DNA of 64,000 nt. Origin: Isoetes taiwanensis (lineage: Eukaryota; Streptophyta; Lycopodiopsida; Isoetales; Isoetaceae). Shown in pieces: positions 43,590 to 54,709 of this stretch. The stretch covers positions 2,621,434 through 2,685,433 of the forward strand of contig JAJEKV010000045.1 in NCBI GenBank assembly GCA_021234155.1, in the 5' to 3' direction. Each line of letters opens with the position of its first letter. Position 1 is the first letter of the stretch. A program made the position numbers and the translations under genes. The notes under the pieces were generated by a model, which worked only from the letters and a program-made list of their open reading frames with translations, did no database searches and was not told the DNA's origin.

Positions 43590-45190
43590 ATGTCTTTCAA
43601 GACGGTGATTTTCCTGCATTGGCACCCTCGGCTGGTGCACCGAAGAGTACAAGTGCTTTGAATAGCGGTAATGCTTCTGTGGATGGTGCCTAGGCGCCAG
43701 CTGGTGCCAATTCTAACAAAGATCAGTCCCGTCCACTTCCTTGGAGGCCCTCAACTTCTGGAGTAAATGCTAGCAGGGAGCGCCTTAGTGATTGGATCAA
43801 GAAGGACTTGTCATCAACTAGGTCTGATGTGCGTATTGCTACAGCTATTGATGTGACGATTCAGGATAATAAAAGAGATCTCAGTAATCTTTTGGGTGAG
43901 TTGCGAGCAAAGGAGACTTCGGTTGGAGACTTGAGTTACCTCTGTTGAAGTTTTCTATCAGCACGAAATGTGTAAGAATACTCTTCAAAGTGTGCGGGTA
44001 CAATGTGGTCAAGATTGATCATGACTTACACAAGAAGTGTATTAGCAACTTGTTGTCGTTTTAGTGTGGTTGGTCAATATCTTGGAGCATTTCTTGACAC
44101 TAGGAAGCTTGGCTATTGGTTATTTGGTCATCTTAGGAGATTAGGGTTGCCACCTTATGCGTACTTTAAAGATCTTTGGATAAGAAGTTCTTTTTGATCA
44201 TTTTTGATGATGTTGTGGTACGTGGAGCAAGCGGTGGCGCGTGGTGTGGATCCAATGTGGAGTGATTATATTTTGTACCAGCCTTACTGCTTTGTATTTT
44301 CTCACAGTGCGACTCGTGCTCTTAGGATGCCATGTTGGTTTTCTATTCCTAATCTTCCTCATGATCTCTTGGTGCGGTTTCTTATCGGTATTGCTAATGG
44401 TGCGGGTACTCATCGGCCCATTCTATTGTTGATGGTGCTAAAATTTGTGTCTCTCTTCCTTCTGGTTGCGGTCTTCCTGACTGTGTGGTTGTGAAAAGTG
44501 GCCCTATCTTTCTGAAGTATGCTTTGCAATTGCTCAATGGCCCTCAGCTTGCTGATTTATTTCCTCAACTTCCTTTATTTGCAAATTTTCGTGCTAAGAG
44601 AGATCGCCCTGCAATGGTCCCTTGTTCCTCTATGCCTCCTACCTCTGTTGAGTCCCCTTTACCCTCTGTTGTCCCTTCTGCCAATGCTACTGCTACCTCT
44701 GTTGTTGCTACTCCATCTGCTGCTAAAACCACTATCCCACAGAAGATTGTGCATACCCTCGCTTTTGAAGAGGATGCTAGGGCTAAGTTACAGAAGACCC
44801 AGGAATTGCAAGAGCAGCATGAAAATGTTCAAGAGCATCATGAAAATGCCCAAGAGGGATGGACAAATGTTAATTGGAAAAGAGCTGCGCGCAATAAGGC
44901 TAGTCAACATGTGTCTCATGTCATGAGCGATTCTGATAATTTGCATGGAAGGGTGGAGAGAGAGGAGGCTCTCCCTTGCCAGTTACCCAACAAAATAATG
45001 GGAGGGTAGAGCAGAAAGGAGGCTCTCCCTCATCAAGTGCTGAACAAAACAATGGAAGGGTGGAACAGAGAGGAGGCTCTCCCTTGCCAATTTCCAGGAA
45101 GAGGTGGCTGACCTCCCTTCAGAACCATGCGAGATGGACATGGTTGATGCTGGCTCTATTGGTATGGAGGTGGAACATAATATTTTGGCC
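43590..45190 (+). pseudogene. L1 ORF1 (DUF4283-like nucleic-acid-binding protein)
   Basis: In shifting frames the region reads a Ser/Pro-rich N-terminus, then near 44330-44380 a PCWFSIPNLPHDLLVRFL phrase and, in another frame, AKICVSLPSGCGLPDCVVV. The order of an IPNLP phrase, a helix, a VDGAK-ICV strand and LP..V.V is that of the N-terminal DUF4283 domain of plant L1 ORF1. After 44600 it is Ser/Pro/Ala-rich (frame 44485-45009) and ends in repeats of an RVE..GGSP unit at 44949-45100. No CCHC knuckle was found. The role in L1 is RNA binding in the RNP. Confidence 0.55.
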
Positions 45191-45199
45191 ACATGAATC

Positions 45200-46080
45200 T
45201 GTTGTCTTAGAATGTGAGGGGAGTGGTTTCTTCCCCAAGTAAAAGAAGCAGGTTGTCTCTTTACCTGTCTAAGTTTTCCACGACCTTTTGTTGCCTTCAA
45301 GAGCATAAATGCCGCCGAGGTGATGTGCATAAAGTAGCTAATGTATTTGGACGTGACTATAATGTCTTGGTGTCTGCTGCTGATGCTTCTAAGGCTGGTG
45401 TGCTTACTGCATGGAAGTCTTCTGTGGATGTCACTTTTACTCAAACAGATAGGTTCGAGCGGTGGATAATAGTCAAATGGAGGGTTTGATAAATGTATAT
45501 GCTCATAATAGACCTCGTCAGCGTGGTGCTTTGTAGGCAACTATGAGGAGTAAAGTTCTTCAGCTTGGGCAGAATGTTGCATGGTTGCTCGTTGGCGACT
45601 TTAATATGGTTGAGTTGGAAAGAGATAGAAGTGGTCGCGACTCTGAAGTGGTGCAAGGATTCAAGCGAGAACAATGGCTATGCCTTTTACATGATGGTCA
45701 GCTTATAGAGATTGATGGTGATCAGTCCTTTACGTGGTGTAATGGTTGGACAGGAGCTGGCAGAGCTTATGCAAGGCATGATAGAGAATACTTTAATACT
45801 TGTGCAGCTGCTCGGCTAGCGGATTTTCGTCGATCAAATCTTCTGGATAGCTCCGTGTCTGATCATTATCCACAACTCCTAACTAATGATGTGGCTAATT
45901 GTCATCGACCTACCAGGACCTACTTTAAGCTTAATTGCAAGTACTTGGATGATGATGAGTTCAAACTTGGCTGTAGTCGGGCTTGGTCTCGGGCCTTCTC
46001 AACTCGTAGGGGCATGTTTGGGGTTGTCACAGCATTGTCTGCAGTGAAGTCATTTGCAAAAGAATATGGGAGAGTCTGAG
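45200..46080 (+). pseudogene. L1 ORF2 endonuclease domain
   Basis: Frame 45214-45489 begins at the MRGVVSS phrase and contains CCLQEHKC (the catalytic Glu) and AGVLTAW. Frame 45543-46079 has WLLVGDFNMV (GDFNMV from 45594), FTWCNG, RHDREYFNT and SDHYPQLL (the Asp/His pair near 45867). These are the apurinic-endonuclease-like motifs of plant L1. A stop near 45488 and one at 46077-46079 interrupt it. Confidence 0.9.
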
Positions 46081-46099
46081 CTGCTGAAGCTAGAGGACT

Positions 46100-49036
46100 A
46101 TTGACTGCATTGTACCAGGAATTAGAAGTACTCCACGCTCGTGGCCATACTAGTGGAGTCAGAGAAAAGGAGTTATTATCTCAGATCAAGGCTGTGGAAA
46201 CTGTAAAAGTTACTGAAGCCAAGGTGAAGGCAGGGTTGCAGACGGAGATAGATGTACCCGGTTCTTTTTTGTGGTTACAAGAAGAAGGAAACTCGCCATT
46301 TCTATACATTCTTTGGTGTTGCCAGATGGCGCTCTTATCTCCGATCCAGTGAATCTTAAGCAGTATCTTCATCATCACTTTTCTTCATTCTTTGCACGAC
46401 ACCCATTGCCCTTTCAGAAGGACATGCAATTGGCCGTGTTGACTAAGGTGCGTCGCATTGTTTCTGAAGAGCAGAAGTTGCTTCTTGAATCCAATGTCGC
46501 GAAGGAGGACTTAAAAGTAGTTGCGGCTCTCTTGAAAAAGGACAAATGCCCTGGTCTTGATGGCTTTCCTATTGAATTCTTTCAGAAGTGCTGGGACTGG
46601 TTGGAGGATGATATATATGATGCCTTTTGTGAGTTTCAGAGATTTAGGAGCCTTGATAAGATTTTTTTTTTTTTGAATACAGTTGTATCTCTCTCATTCA
46701 AAGAGCAAGGAACCCAAGACTATTTTTGACTGGGCGACCTATTACATTGCTTTCCTCGTGTACAAGATCTTTGCTAAGACATTAGCGTAAAAGAGTCCAA
46801 GACATCTTCCCGACGCTTATATCGTCAATACAATATGGCTTTCTCCCTCGTCGTTGTATTCTCAACAACGTGGCTGCTGTGATATGAAGGAATATATTGG
46901 GCCCGATTCACGAGGGGGGGTCATACGACGTGTATGTTAAGCTTGATTTTGCTAAAGCTTACGATCGATTTCATTGATTGGGGTTTATTGGAGAAGTGTC
47001 TTCTTGCACTTGGGTTTGGAGAGTCATTCACAAGGAATGTCATGAAGCTCCATACATCAGCCCGGATCTTGTCCTTTTCGAGGCGAGCCATCGATATTTT
47101 TGTAGTGGGTAGAGGAATTGGCAAGGTTGTCCCTTAGCACCCTTGCTTTTCACAATTGTGGCGAAGTATTATCGGCTCTTCTCGTGGCTACCCAAGATGG
47201 CATTATTCAAGGCCTCCCAATGGACGATGGTTCTCAAGAGGTATGTAACCAATATGCCGATGACACTTTTTTGTTCCTAATTGCCGAAATTTTGAGAATC
47301 TTCGTAATGCTAAGCTATTATTAGGCGCATTCTCCTTAATTGAGTTGGAATTCTTGTAGGGTGGCAAAAATGTACTGACTTTGTGGACGTTGGATAGTCC
47401 CATCCCTCCATGGTGTATTTTGGACTATCCATGGCAGATTCTTACGCATGGCAATACCACAAACTTGCTTGGTATCGGTGGTTGAATTCACGCGTCTGCC
47501 GGATGCAGGATGAAATCATTAGTGGGTTGCAAAAGCACTTGTTTTGGTGGAAATGACTAAACCGTCCATGCCGGTAGAATCACTGTGGCTAAATGTGTTC
47601 TTAGTAATACTCATGTCTACATGGTGTCTGCTCTATTAGCTCCGCAGTGTAAGATGGAGGAGATTGTGCGTATCGTCAGAAATTTTATTTGGGGTGGAAA
47701 TGAGTTAGGAGCGGTGGTCAAGGTAGCTTGGGCGAAATGCGTTAGACCTAAGGCAGCTGGTGGTCTTGGTATATTGGATTTTCACCTCCAAAGCAAGGTG
47801 ATGATATCAAAGTTTATTTGGAGGATTTTCATTGGTAAGGATGATTCTCCTGGCCTGAGGTTGTTGGTGCAGTCGATTCAGCATTGTCTCCCATTTCATA
47901 AGGCAACCATTAAGCCCCTCCTTCCTTGGTCTTTGCTTTATCATATGCATCCGTATCCTAATGCTTCTCCCTTTCTGAAGGGGTTGCTTGCTGCTTGGGA
48001 CACTGTCAGGTCTCTTTTCCATATTAAATCACGAGGCATGTCTTGGTTGTCCACTCCATCTTTGGTGGATTCCTTTGCGGGACCTCGAGGAGAATGTGCC
48101 TCTAAGTGTGGTTGTTAGTCCAAAGACACAACGGCGATGGATAGCACTGGTATAAGCACTATTGCGGTCTGGTATGAGCCCTGGTCATCTCATGTCATGG
48201 GAAGCATTTAGAACAAAGTTCTTGTTATCTGAGATGGGACGAGTAATACGGAATCATATTCTTTGCATTGTTACCCACGGGATTCTGGTCCACAGTTGAG
48301 GTAGTCGTATGGGGTTGCCATCGGGATATCCGGCCGAGGCGGTTTTGTGTCTTACGTGTATAAATTGCTTTTGCATTACGAAATCCTGCCTCCATCTAAT
48401 AGGTGGCATCTTGAGTCCCTCGACCCACAATGGAAAAGTGTTTGGATATGGGTATGGGATAAGCTACTTCATCCCAAAGTAGTAGTTTTGTGGTGGCAAG
48501 TGATCCGCCGATGCCTCGAGTCAACAGGTTAGTCCATAAAATGGATAATCAGTTTCTAGGGCTCTGTCCTTTATGCGATGAAGGGTTGAGAGTATTGAGC
48601 ATTTTTTTTCTTGTGTGAGCGGCTTGGCAGGCATGGTCTTGGTTGTTGACCCTATTTGGCACGTCTCGATCTAGCCAGCAAATTTTGCTTGCTATCTATC
48701 CAGATGCATGGCCCAAACTACGGAAACGAGCTTTTCATCTCGCATGTGGCTGGCTTTTATGGTCAATCTGGAAGAGAAGGAGGTTGTTTATCTTTCGTAG
48801 ATCTGCCGGATGAGATTGTTCTTGATGAAGCAAAATAAAATTGTTATGGCTTACAATTGTTCTTCTCTTGATCAAGAGAAGAAATCTTGTCTGGCATACT
48901 TACCTTGATTCATTCTTTTGCATAGGCGGTGGTTGTGCTTTCGGTTGGATCGGGTTTGTCCCTTTGGCGTTATAATCCTGTCTTTGCATTTTATGTTGCT
49001 CTAGTTTTTAGTTGGTGAATAAAGCTTGTCGTCCTT
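46100..49036 (+). pseudogene. L1 ORF2 reverse transcriptase and C-terminal zinc-binding part
   Basis: RT motifs occur in several frames: KKDKCPGLDGFPIEFFQKCW (46538-46600), a region after a T-run at 46663-46675 leading to FDW, the sequence near 46830 with NNVAAV, VYVKLDFAKAYDRF (46930-46970), and NQYADDTFLFL (YADD at 47253-47264). Frame 47585-48118 carries HVYMVSALLAPQ, RNFIWGG and SKFIWRIF. The terminal part has WVWDKLLHPKVVVLWWQVI (48437-48495) and a Cys/His cluster near 48560-48610. KLDFAKAYDR is typical of the plant L1 clade. Confidence 0.9.
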
Positions 49037-49047
49037 CAAAAAAAAAA

Positions 49048-49558
49048 ACGATAATAATGAGAATAACATCTAAACCTAATCATATACATCTAACTTACAG
49101 TTAGGGTTCATTGATTAGGATTCAAGATCTAGACTAAGGGATCTAGGAAGGCTCTACTAGAGATACGAAATGCTAACTCATCTGGAGTCCTAATTCTAGA
49201 TGATCTACGAAGAACTCTAACCCAAATACCTGTTCCTGAGGAACTCCCTCCTGCTCCCCGCGTCTCCATGGTCTTCAAGGCGATCGAAGTAGCTCCCACT
49301 CCCTCTTGATGCGCTTGTTTGGGGGGGGCTCTTTGTGATATCTTTGTGCCACAAAGAAAGCGGTTCTTGAAACGGAGTTTCGAGTGCGAATAGGGTTCCA
49401 AGACTGTTGGAGCCAGAAAAATGGCCTAGGGTTAGGTTTTGGCCATTTATAGGTTAGGGTTGATGTCATCTGCCACTTGGCTCTAATGGGGTGCTTCCGT
49501 GTGGCGGGTGCCCAATAGGTTAAGGCCATGTGGAAATGGTCTTAACCTAAGGTTGGCT
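49048..49558 (-). other. Possible minus-strand leader and short ORF of a retroelement
   Basis: Read on the minus strand, CTATAAATGG (complement at 49444-49453) is followed about 180 bases later by an ATG at 49268 that opens METRGAGGSSSGTGIWVRVL, then RRSSRIRTPDELAFRISSRA, ending at 49129. The layout of TATA-like motif, short leader and basic short ORF resembles the leader of the Ty3/gypsy element. Similarity to a known gene is not recognised. Its outer side is cut by the poly(A) of the L1 copy on the left. Confidence 0.3.
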
Positions 49559-50612
49559 AAGTTATATGAATAACTTCTTCAGTTGTCCACTCCATGCTGG
49601 TGGATTCCTTTGCAGGACACTCCAGAGAATGTGCCTCTAAGTGTGGTTGTTCATCCAAAGACACAACGACGATGGGTAGCAGCTGGTATCAATACTATTG
49701 CAGCTTGGTATGAGTCTGATCATCTCATGTCATGGGAAGCATTTAGAACAAAGTTCTTGTTGTACAGATGGGACAGAGTAATCTGGAATCATATTGCTGC
49801 ATTGTTGCCACAGGATTCTGGTCCACAGATTGAGGTAGTCATATGGGGTTGCCATCAGGATATCCAGCCAGGGCGGTTTGTGTCTTCTGTGTATAAATTG
49901 CTTGTGCATTCTGAAATCCTGCCTCCATCTAATAGATGGCATCTTCAGTGTCCCTCAGCCACAATGGAAAAGTGTTTGGATATGGGTATGGGATAAGCTG
50001 CTTCACCCCAAAGTAGTAGTTTTGTGGTGGCAAGTGATCCATAGATGCCTCAGAGTCAACAGGTTAGTCCATAAAATGGATAATCGGATTTCAGAGCTCT
50101 GCCCTTTATGCCAGCAAAGGGTTGAGAGTATTGAGCATTGTTTTTTCTTGTGTGAGAGGCTTGGCGGGCATGGTCTTGGTTGTTGACCCTTTTGGCACGT
50201 CTCGATCTAGCCCAGCAAATTTTGCTTGCTATCTATCCTGATGCTTGGCCCAAACAACGGAAACGAGCTTTTCATCTCGCATGTGGCTGGCTTTTATGGT
50301 CAATCTGGAAGAGAAGGAGGTTGTTTATCTTTAAGGGCATAGATACTGCAGATGAGGTTGTTCTTCAGTGGGCGCAAGATAAAATTGTTATGGCTTACAA
50401 TTGTTCTTCTCTTGATCAAGAGAAGAAAGTACTGATCTGGCATACTTACCTTCAGATTCATTCTTTTGCATAGGCAGGTGGTTGTGCTCAGTTGGATCGG
50501 TTTGTCCACTGGGGTTATAATCCTGTCTTTGCATTTATGTTGCTCTGGTTTCTAGTTGGTGAATAAAGCTTGACGTCCTTCAAAAAAAAAAAAAAAGTTA
50601 TATGAATAACTT
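49559..50612 (+). mobile_element. Plant L1 (family B), 5'-truncated copy 3 with target duplication
   Basis: AAGTTATATGAATAACTT stands at 49559-49576 and again at 50595-50612, after a poly(A) run (50582-50596), and is the target duplication. The insert (49577-50594) aligns with about 48047-49047 of the longer copy and is cleaner. Frame 49583-49996 reads VVVHPKTQRRWVAAGINTI and DRVIWNHIAALLPQ. Frames after that give WVWDKLLHPKVVVLWWQVI and a zf-RVT cluster CPLCQQRVESIEHCFFLC. It is the hallmark of target-primed insertion and the youngest-looking insertion in the window. Confidence 0.95.
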
Positions 50613-51390
50613 AATCATGCCCCCTATTCCCACTAATCTATGGTATACAAGGCTATGGTGATAGACTTATATAGTGACGGACCTAGAAATATACATATTT
50701 ATGGCGTATATTTCCCGAGAACGTCACATTCTAGTAGTATTGAGCAGACGTGATTCCACGGGAAGGTTTCAATCTGGGCTGCCGGGATCATCCAAGCAGA
50801 TGGAAAACTATGGTAGAGCTGAAAGTACCTAACAATGTCATTCAAGCACACGAGCGACTCTGATGGAGCAGAAAGAAAGAGGCCCCCAAAACAGAACCTG
50901 CTTTTCTTTTTTCTTTTTTTTTTTAAAGCAAGGGGGGGAGGGAGGGGGGAGGGGTTTGGATTCTGCTTCACAGATTCACTTGCAAAGGTAGCATTGCGAC
51001 ATTAAAGATAACATTACTTTCAGAGGCACCACATTGATGCCTTGTGTAATAACCTCCACATGCCTAGTTAGAATGTCCCTCAACATCACATGACGCTTGG
51101 CTGAGACATGACTCATTTGCAAGAGTCCATCCTTCTGGCCTTTATGATTATAATATTTTTTGTTTGATATTTGTTATTGGCATTGAACATAAGTTACACA
51201 CTTTAAGGCTTGCGTCCTTCAAAACAAAAGGGGGTTACACACTTTACATGATCCAATTAACAATTTATACAATGATACACCTATATACATTCAATGATAA
51301 CAAAGACAATGTTTAATGCCTTCAAAAAGAAAACAAAATTTCATCTTTAAGGAGATGTAGAAAACTTGTCAATTTGGTGTGCGATTCCTG
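50613..51390. other. AT-rich intergenic, nothing recognised
   Basis: Contains a T-rich stretch and a G-rich purine run at about 50918-50955, and a GCTTGCGTCCTTCAAAAC phrase near 51207 that recalls the L1 3' end (GTCCTTCAAAA) and could be a tiny L1 remnant. No coding frame of note. Confidence 0.35.
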
Positions 51391-51490
51391 AATAGAATAG
51401 AATAGAATAGAATGGCTTTTTTATCATACACGGAAATCAATCAGCCCATGGGACCCAAAAAGGGGCAAAGCAACAATCATGTGTAAGAAA
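51391..51490 (-). mobile_element. LINE family A, extreme 3' end only
   Basis: GAATAGAATAGAATAGAATAG (spread over 51391-51412) is the reversed (TTCTA)n tail. It is followed by TTATCATACACGGAAATCAAT and CCCATGGGACCC, the reversed family A 3' UTR. Similarity ends after about 100 bases, so this is a very short 5'-truncated insertion. Confidence 0.65.
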
Positions 51491-51970
51491 AAAAGAGTAA
51501 ATACTAGAGGACAACATGTCGTCCATGCATATTCGCAAGTTGTTCTACTTGCGTAGACAAGTTATAATCTATTCAAAAGTTGCCATCAAACTAGAAATTT
51601 GTGAGCCGCCTATACTTGCATGCATTATAAATTTTTGAAACATAAAAAAATATAGTAGTAGTTAGTTATAAATAATAATTGAAGTTTGCGTAAAAGAAAA
51701 AGATCTGTGTCAAAAAAATACTCTCAGAACCAACGAGATCAACTTGTCAATGAGATACACATGCGACGCTAGCATTTCTCAATAGGCCGTGAATCCATTC
51801 ACTTCTTGCACGTTCTAATATGGACTTTGAACTTGAGGCCATATAAAACTCCTTTGAGTATTTCAACCAATTAACACAAATAACTATAACAAATTAAGGA
51901 TGGCTTAATCTACCAAATTCAAATCTACTACTGTAGATTTGGCATTAGAACCTTCTACTATTAAGTTGTG
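51491..51970. other. AT-rich intergenic, nothing recognised
   Basis: No repeat partner and no coding frame was seen. Confidence 0.4.
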
Positions 51971-51974
51971 ATTA

Positions 51975-52140
51975 AGGGTACGTTCAGACCTGCGATGAAG
52001 TTAAGTTAAGTTAAGTTAACTTTAAATTGGGTAATTGTCTTCACATCAAAGTTAATTAAGCAATTTAGTTAAACTAACTTAACGAAAAAACATTTGCACC
52101 AATCTAATTAAGAAACTTTGTTAGAGTGAAATTTGGAATT
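51975..52140. mobile_element. Truncated Harbinger-like MITE, same family as 42.7 kb
   Basis: It begins TAA then GGGTACGTTCAGACCTGCG and (GTTAAGTTAA) repeats, and contains TTGTCTTCACATCAAAGTTA, the complement of the TTGGTGTGAAGGCAA phrase in the complete element. The opposite terminus is missing, so only about one end is preserved. Confidence 0.55.
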
Positions 52141-52154
52141 ACAATTAACAGAAA

Positions 52155-52330
52155 GGTAGGAACACAAAGTACAATAAAAATAAGAATCTACGGTAGGGAT
52201 GGTACATTTGAACATGTGCGTCTCTCATTTTCTCATCAGTTTTCTTGCTTTTCATTTCTCACGAGGACCAATAGGAACACAAATTACGTGAAAATGAGAA
52301 TTTAGTGGTAAAGATGGTACAAATTGAGCA
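52155..52330. repeat. Imperfect direct repeat
   Basis: GTAGGAACACAAAGTACAATA... (from 52156) and ATAGGAACACAAATTACGTGA... (from 52270) are related for about 60 bases, each followed by ATGAGAAT or TAAGAATC and GGGATGGTAC or AAGATGGTAC. Both lie just upstream of the tandem array. Confidence 0.5.
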
Positions 52331-52474
52331 TAAAGTGTCCATCGGTTTTCTTGCTTTTCTTTTCTTTTGATGACCAATTTGTTGTCCAAAGAAAAGAGAG
52401 GGAGGAGAAGATAAGAGTCCAGAAGGGAGGCTTCCTACTTTCGTGATTAGTGGAGCTAATAGAGGAGGTCGAAC

Positions 52475-52875
52475 GAACGGAACGAGCATGGTGGAGGATG
52501 AGACTAGGGTCGTGATGAAGGAGCACAAGGTCCACAAGTTGGTGGGAAATCAAAACCCGAACACAAGTGGGGCCACAGTAGTGAACAACAATGGAAAGAG
52601 TACGATGGACCGGGGTCAAAGTGAAGGAGCACAGGGTCCACACATTTTTGGGAAAATCAGAACCCCAAAAACAAATCGGGCCACACGACCCAACAACGGG
52701 ACGAGCATGACGGAGACGAAGACCGGGGTCGTGATGAAGGAATACAAGGTCTACACGTTGGTGGGAAATCAGAACCCGAACGACACGTTGGGCCAAACTG
52801 AAGGTAAATACATGGGAAAATGGGGCCATCAAAACCCCAAGAACACGTTGGGCCAAACTACCCAACAACAAAGGA
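52475..52875. repeat. Minisatellite of about 110-bp units
   Basis: About three and a half units. Each has a CGAGCATGG.GGA start, GTCGTGATGAAGGA, CACAAGGTCCACA, GTGGGAAATCA.AACCC and ends in GGGCCACA or GGGCCAAAC. Changes between units are mostly substitutions plus small gaps. Open frames run through it on both strands (plus 52443-52916, minus 52302-52871), probably because of the repeat structure. It ends about 330 bases before the PAR1 start codon. Confidence 0.7.
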
Positions 52876-52879
52876 ATGT

Positions 52880-53208
52880 AAATACATGGGAAAATGGGGC
52901 CATATACCTAACTTGAAAAACTAAAACACGTAGGTGAGCAATGTGCAACATTTGGTATCAACCTCACGTCTAAAACATGCCACGTTTTGTGTCAAACTTG
53001 ACGTTTGATTTTTCCGCGTCTACCAGAGAAGCGGTGGTTCTCCTCCTTCCTCGAAGCGGTCGACCTACATTTCCTTTATATTCTCCGTTCCGGCGCCAAG
53101 CTTTTCCAAGCAGTAAGTCATCCTCCTCCGGCATTCCAACACATTTCTTTTGCTTCTCATTCAGGTCTTTCGCGAAACAAATTTCATTCCTTTTTTGAGA
53201 TTTCGATC
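52880..53208 (+). promoter_or_regulatory. Upstream region of the PAR1-family gene
   Basis: Candidate TATA-like TTTATATTC stands at 53076-53084, 125 bases before the ATG. A TTGACGTTTGA stretch at 52998-53008 contains both a W-box core (TTGAC) and a TGACG core. The 5' UTR is pyrimidine-rich, as often in plants. All assignments are by motif only. Confidence 0.35.
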
Positions 53209-54357
53209 ATGGCTTTCAACACAGTTTTTTTCGCCCTCGCCCTTGTTTCCCTCAGCTTTGCTTCCGTTCTCGGTGCGAACTTCTTCTTTTCTACCAGATT
53301 TGGATTGAATTTTTCTACGCCGTACAATTAGGGCTTGGTGTAGATCTTTAACAGGTTTTTATCGTTTCAGGAAGCTTGGAATGTGAAGATCTGCCTGTGG
53401 AAGATTGTGCTTTTGCCGTTTCTAGTTCTGGTGCTAGATGTGTTCTTGAGAAATATCTTACACAGGATGATAACACTGTTTTTCAATGCCAGGTAGGTTC
53501 TAATTCTTATTCAAATTCTGACGAATTTTGAATCTTCTACGAACTGATTGAATTTAGCATATCATGCATGTTGCTTGAATGTATTTTAGATATGATTATA
53601 TGGATTCTGTAAAGACGTTTGACTTGTCATGTCTTCTGCATGTTTGCCATTTCGATCATCATGTTCAATTTTAAAGCTTGGACTGGTCAGATTGTTTTAA
53701 GATCTGAAACTCTTTCTAAGCTTCTTAACCCTGTTCTTCAGACCTCTAATATTATTGCTGGCAAAGCTGAGGAGTGGGTAGAAACAGACGACTGTTTAAA
53801 TGCATGTGGTCTGGAGAAGATAACTGTGGGCATGTCCTCTGATGGGCTTCTCCAGAAGAAATTTGCTCAGAAGCTATGCTCTCCTGATTGCCAGAACAAT
53901 TGCCCTAATATTGTTGATCTTTACATCAAGCTTGCTGCTGGAGAAGGTAAATGAAATGTCCTTTGCAATGTAATGTGTAGATAATTGCATGTTCTGTTAT
54001 CTCTAAACAGCCTGAGCCTGCCCATTACCTCTTCCAAAATGATCCATGTACATTTTGTTGCAACAGTCTGATCCTGCTTCTAAATGTATTTCATCTCATG
54101 TTCCGTTGTAGATTTTGTTCCCTTTCCTAGGTCCCTTTTTTACATTTTTGCAGATTTGCTTTCAGGGGATCAGTACTAACTATACAAGTAATCTTTCCAT
54201 TTATGCAGGGGTTTACCTTCCAGGGGTGTGCAACTTTTTGAAGCCTACTTCCCGCAGACTGATTGGGGAGGTTGAGTTTGACAGAAGTTTAAGCGCCTTA
54301 CTTACAACCTGGGATCAAGATATAGCATCTGCTCCTGCTCCGCTCCCAGAATTTTAG
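53209..54357 (+). CDS. PAR1-family secreted protein, four exons, intact
   Basis: Exons 53209-53272, 53371-53492, 53742-53946 and 54209-54357 join in frame into 179 codons plus stop. All three introns (98, 249 and 262 bases) begin GT and end AG. The product starts with a signal peptide (MAFNTVFFALALVSLSFASV). The mature part begins LECEDLPVEDCAFAVSSSGA, then RCVLEKYL, WVETDDCLNACGLEKITVG, KLCSPDCQNNCPNIVDLYIK, LAAGEGVYLPGVCN and a Pro-rich end (APAPLPEF). The spaced cysteines and the CP-NIVDLY phrase identify the PAR1 (photoassimilate-responsive) family, small secreted plant proteins of about this length whose molecular function is unknown. Family induction by sugars or viral infection is literature knowledge, not visible here. 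It is the only gene in the window with clean splice sites and an uninterrupted frame. Confidence 0.93.
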
Positions 54358-54570
54358 GATCTACAGGGAAGTTATTGTCGGCTCCACTGTATATACCCTA
54401 CGCATTTATTCTACAAAAAGAGCATCAATTTTCGGTTCTCTCATGATAAAAGTGTTGTGGGTCCTTCCCGTAAACAAAACCTATATGCATAGCGTATTTA
54501 TTGTTTATTTATAAGTATATTGTTTTTTTGTGATACATCTAGTCTTTAATTGTTTTAAGTTTGTCAACTG
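54358..54570 (+). other. 3' region of the PAR1-family gene
   Basis: AT-rich sequence after the TAG stop. No canonical AATAAA is present; near-matches such as GATAAAAG occur at about 54446-54453. The end of the transcript cannot be placed. Confidence 0.35.
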
Positions 54571-54709
54571 GAAAAGGACTGTTCGCTTTTAGTTAAATCT
54601 GTATACTTTGCAAGGTGAATATGCTAGTATAGATTTTGTGGAAAAGGACTGTTCGCTTTAGTTAAATCTGTGTACTTTGCAAGGTGAATATGCTAATATA
54701 GATTTTGTG
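54571..54709 (+). repeat. 70-bp tandem duplication
   Basis: Unit 54571-54640, beginning GAAAAGGACTGTTCGC, is followed directly by a second copy at 54641-54709 with three small differences. It lies about 210 bases after the PAR1 stop codon. Confidence 0.9.

Larger units (their letters stand above)
43220..49047 (+). mobile_element. Plant L1 (family B), near full length, copy 2
   Basis: The order is: an ORF1 region, an APE endonuclease, reverse transcriptase, a C-terminal zinc-binding region and a poly(A) at 49037-49047. ORF1 and ORF2 are both broken by shifts and stops. The 5' boundary is uncertain and may lie anywhere between 43220 and 43590; the sequence immediately left is the MITE. It is the likely source family for the truncated copies at 34.4-36.3 kb and 49.6-50.6 kb. 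From about 46.75 kb rightward it becomes much noisier than those copies, with CGG where they have CAG. Confidence 0.85.

Noticed and set aside
46663-46675. Poly(T) as the tail of a minus-strand retroelement
   Set aside because: L1 ORF2 reading continues on both sides (Phe-rich codons), so it is an internal T-run.
52302-52871. Long minus-strand ORF
   Set aside because: It runs through a 110-bp minisatellite and has no coding-like composition or domain; the frame stays open because of the repeat units.
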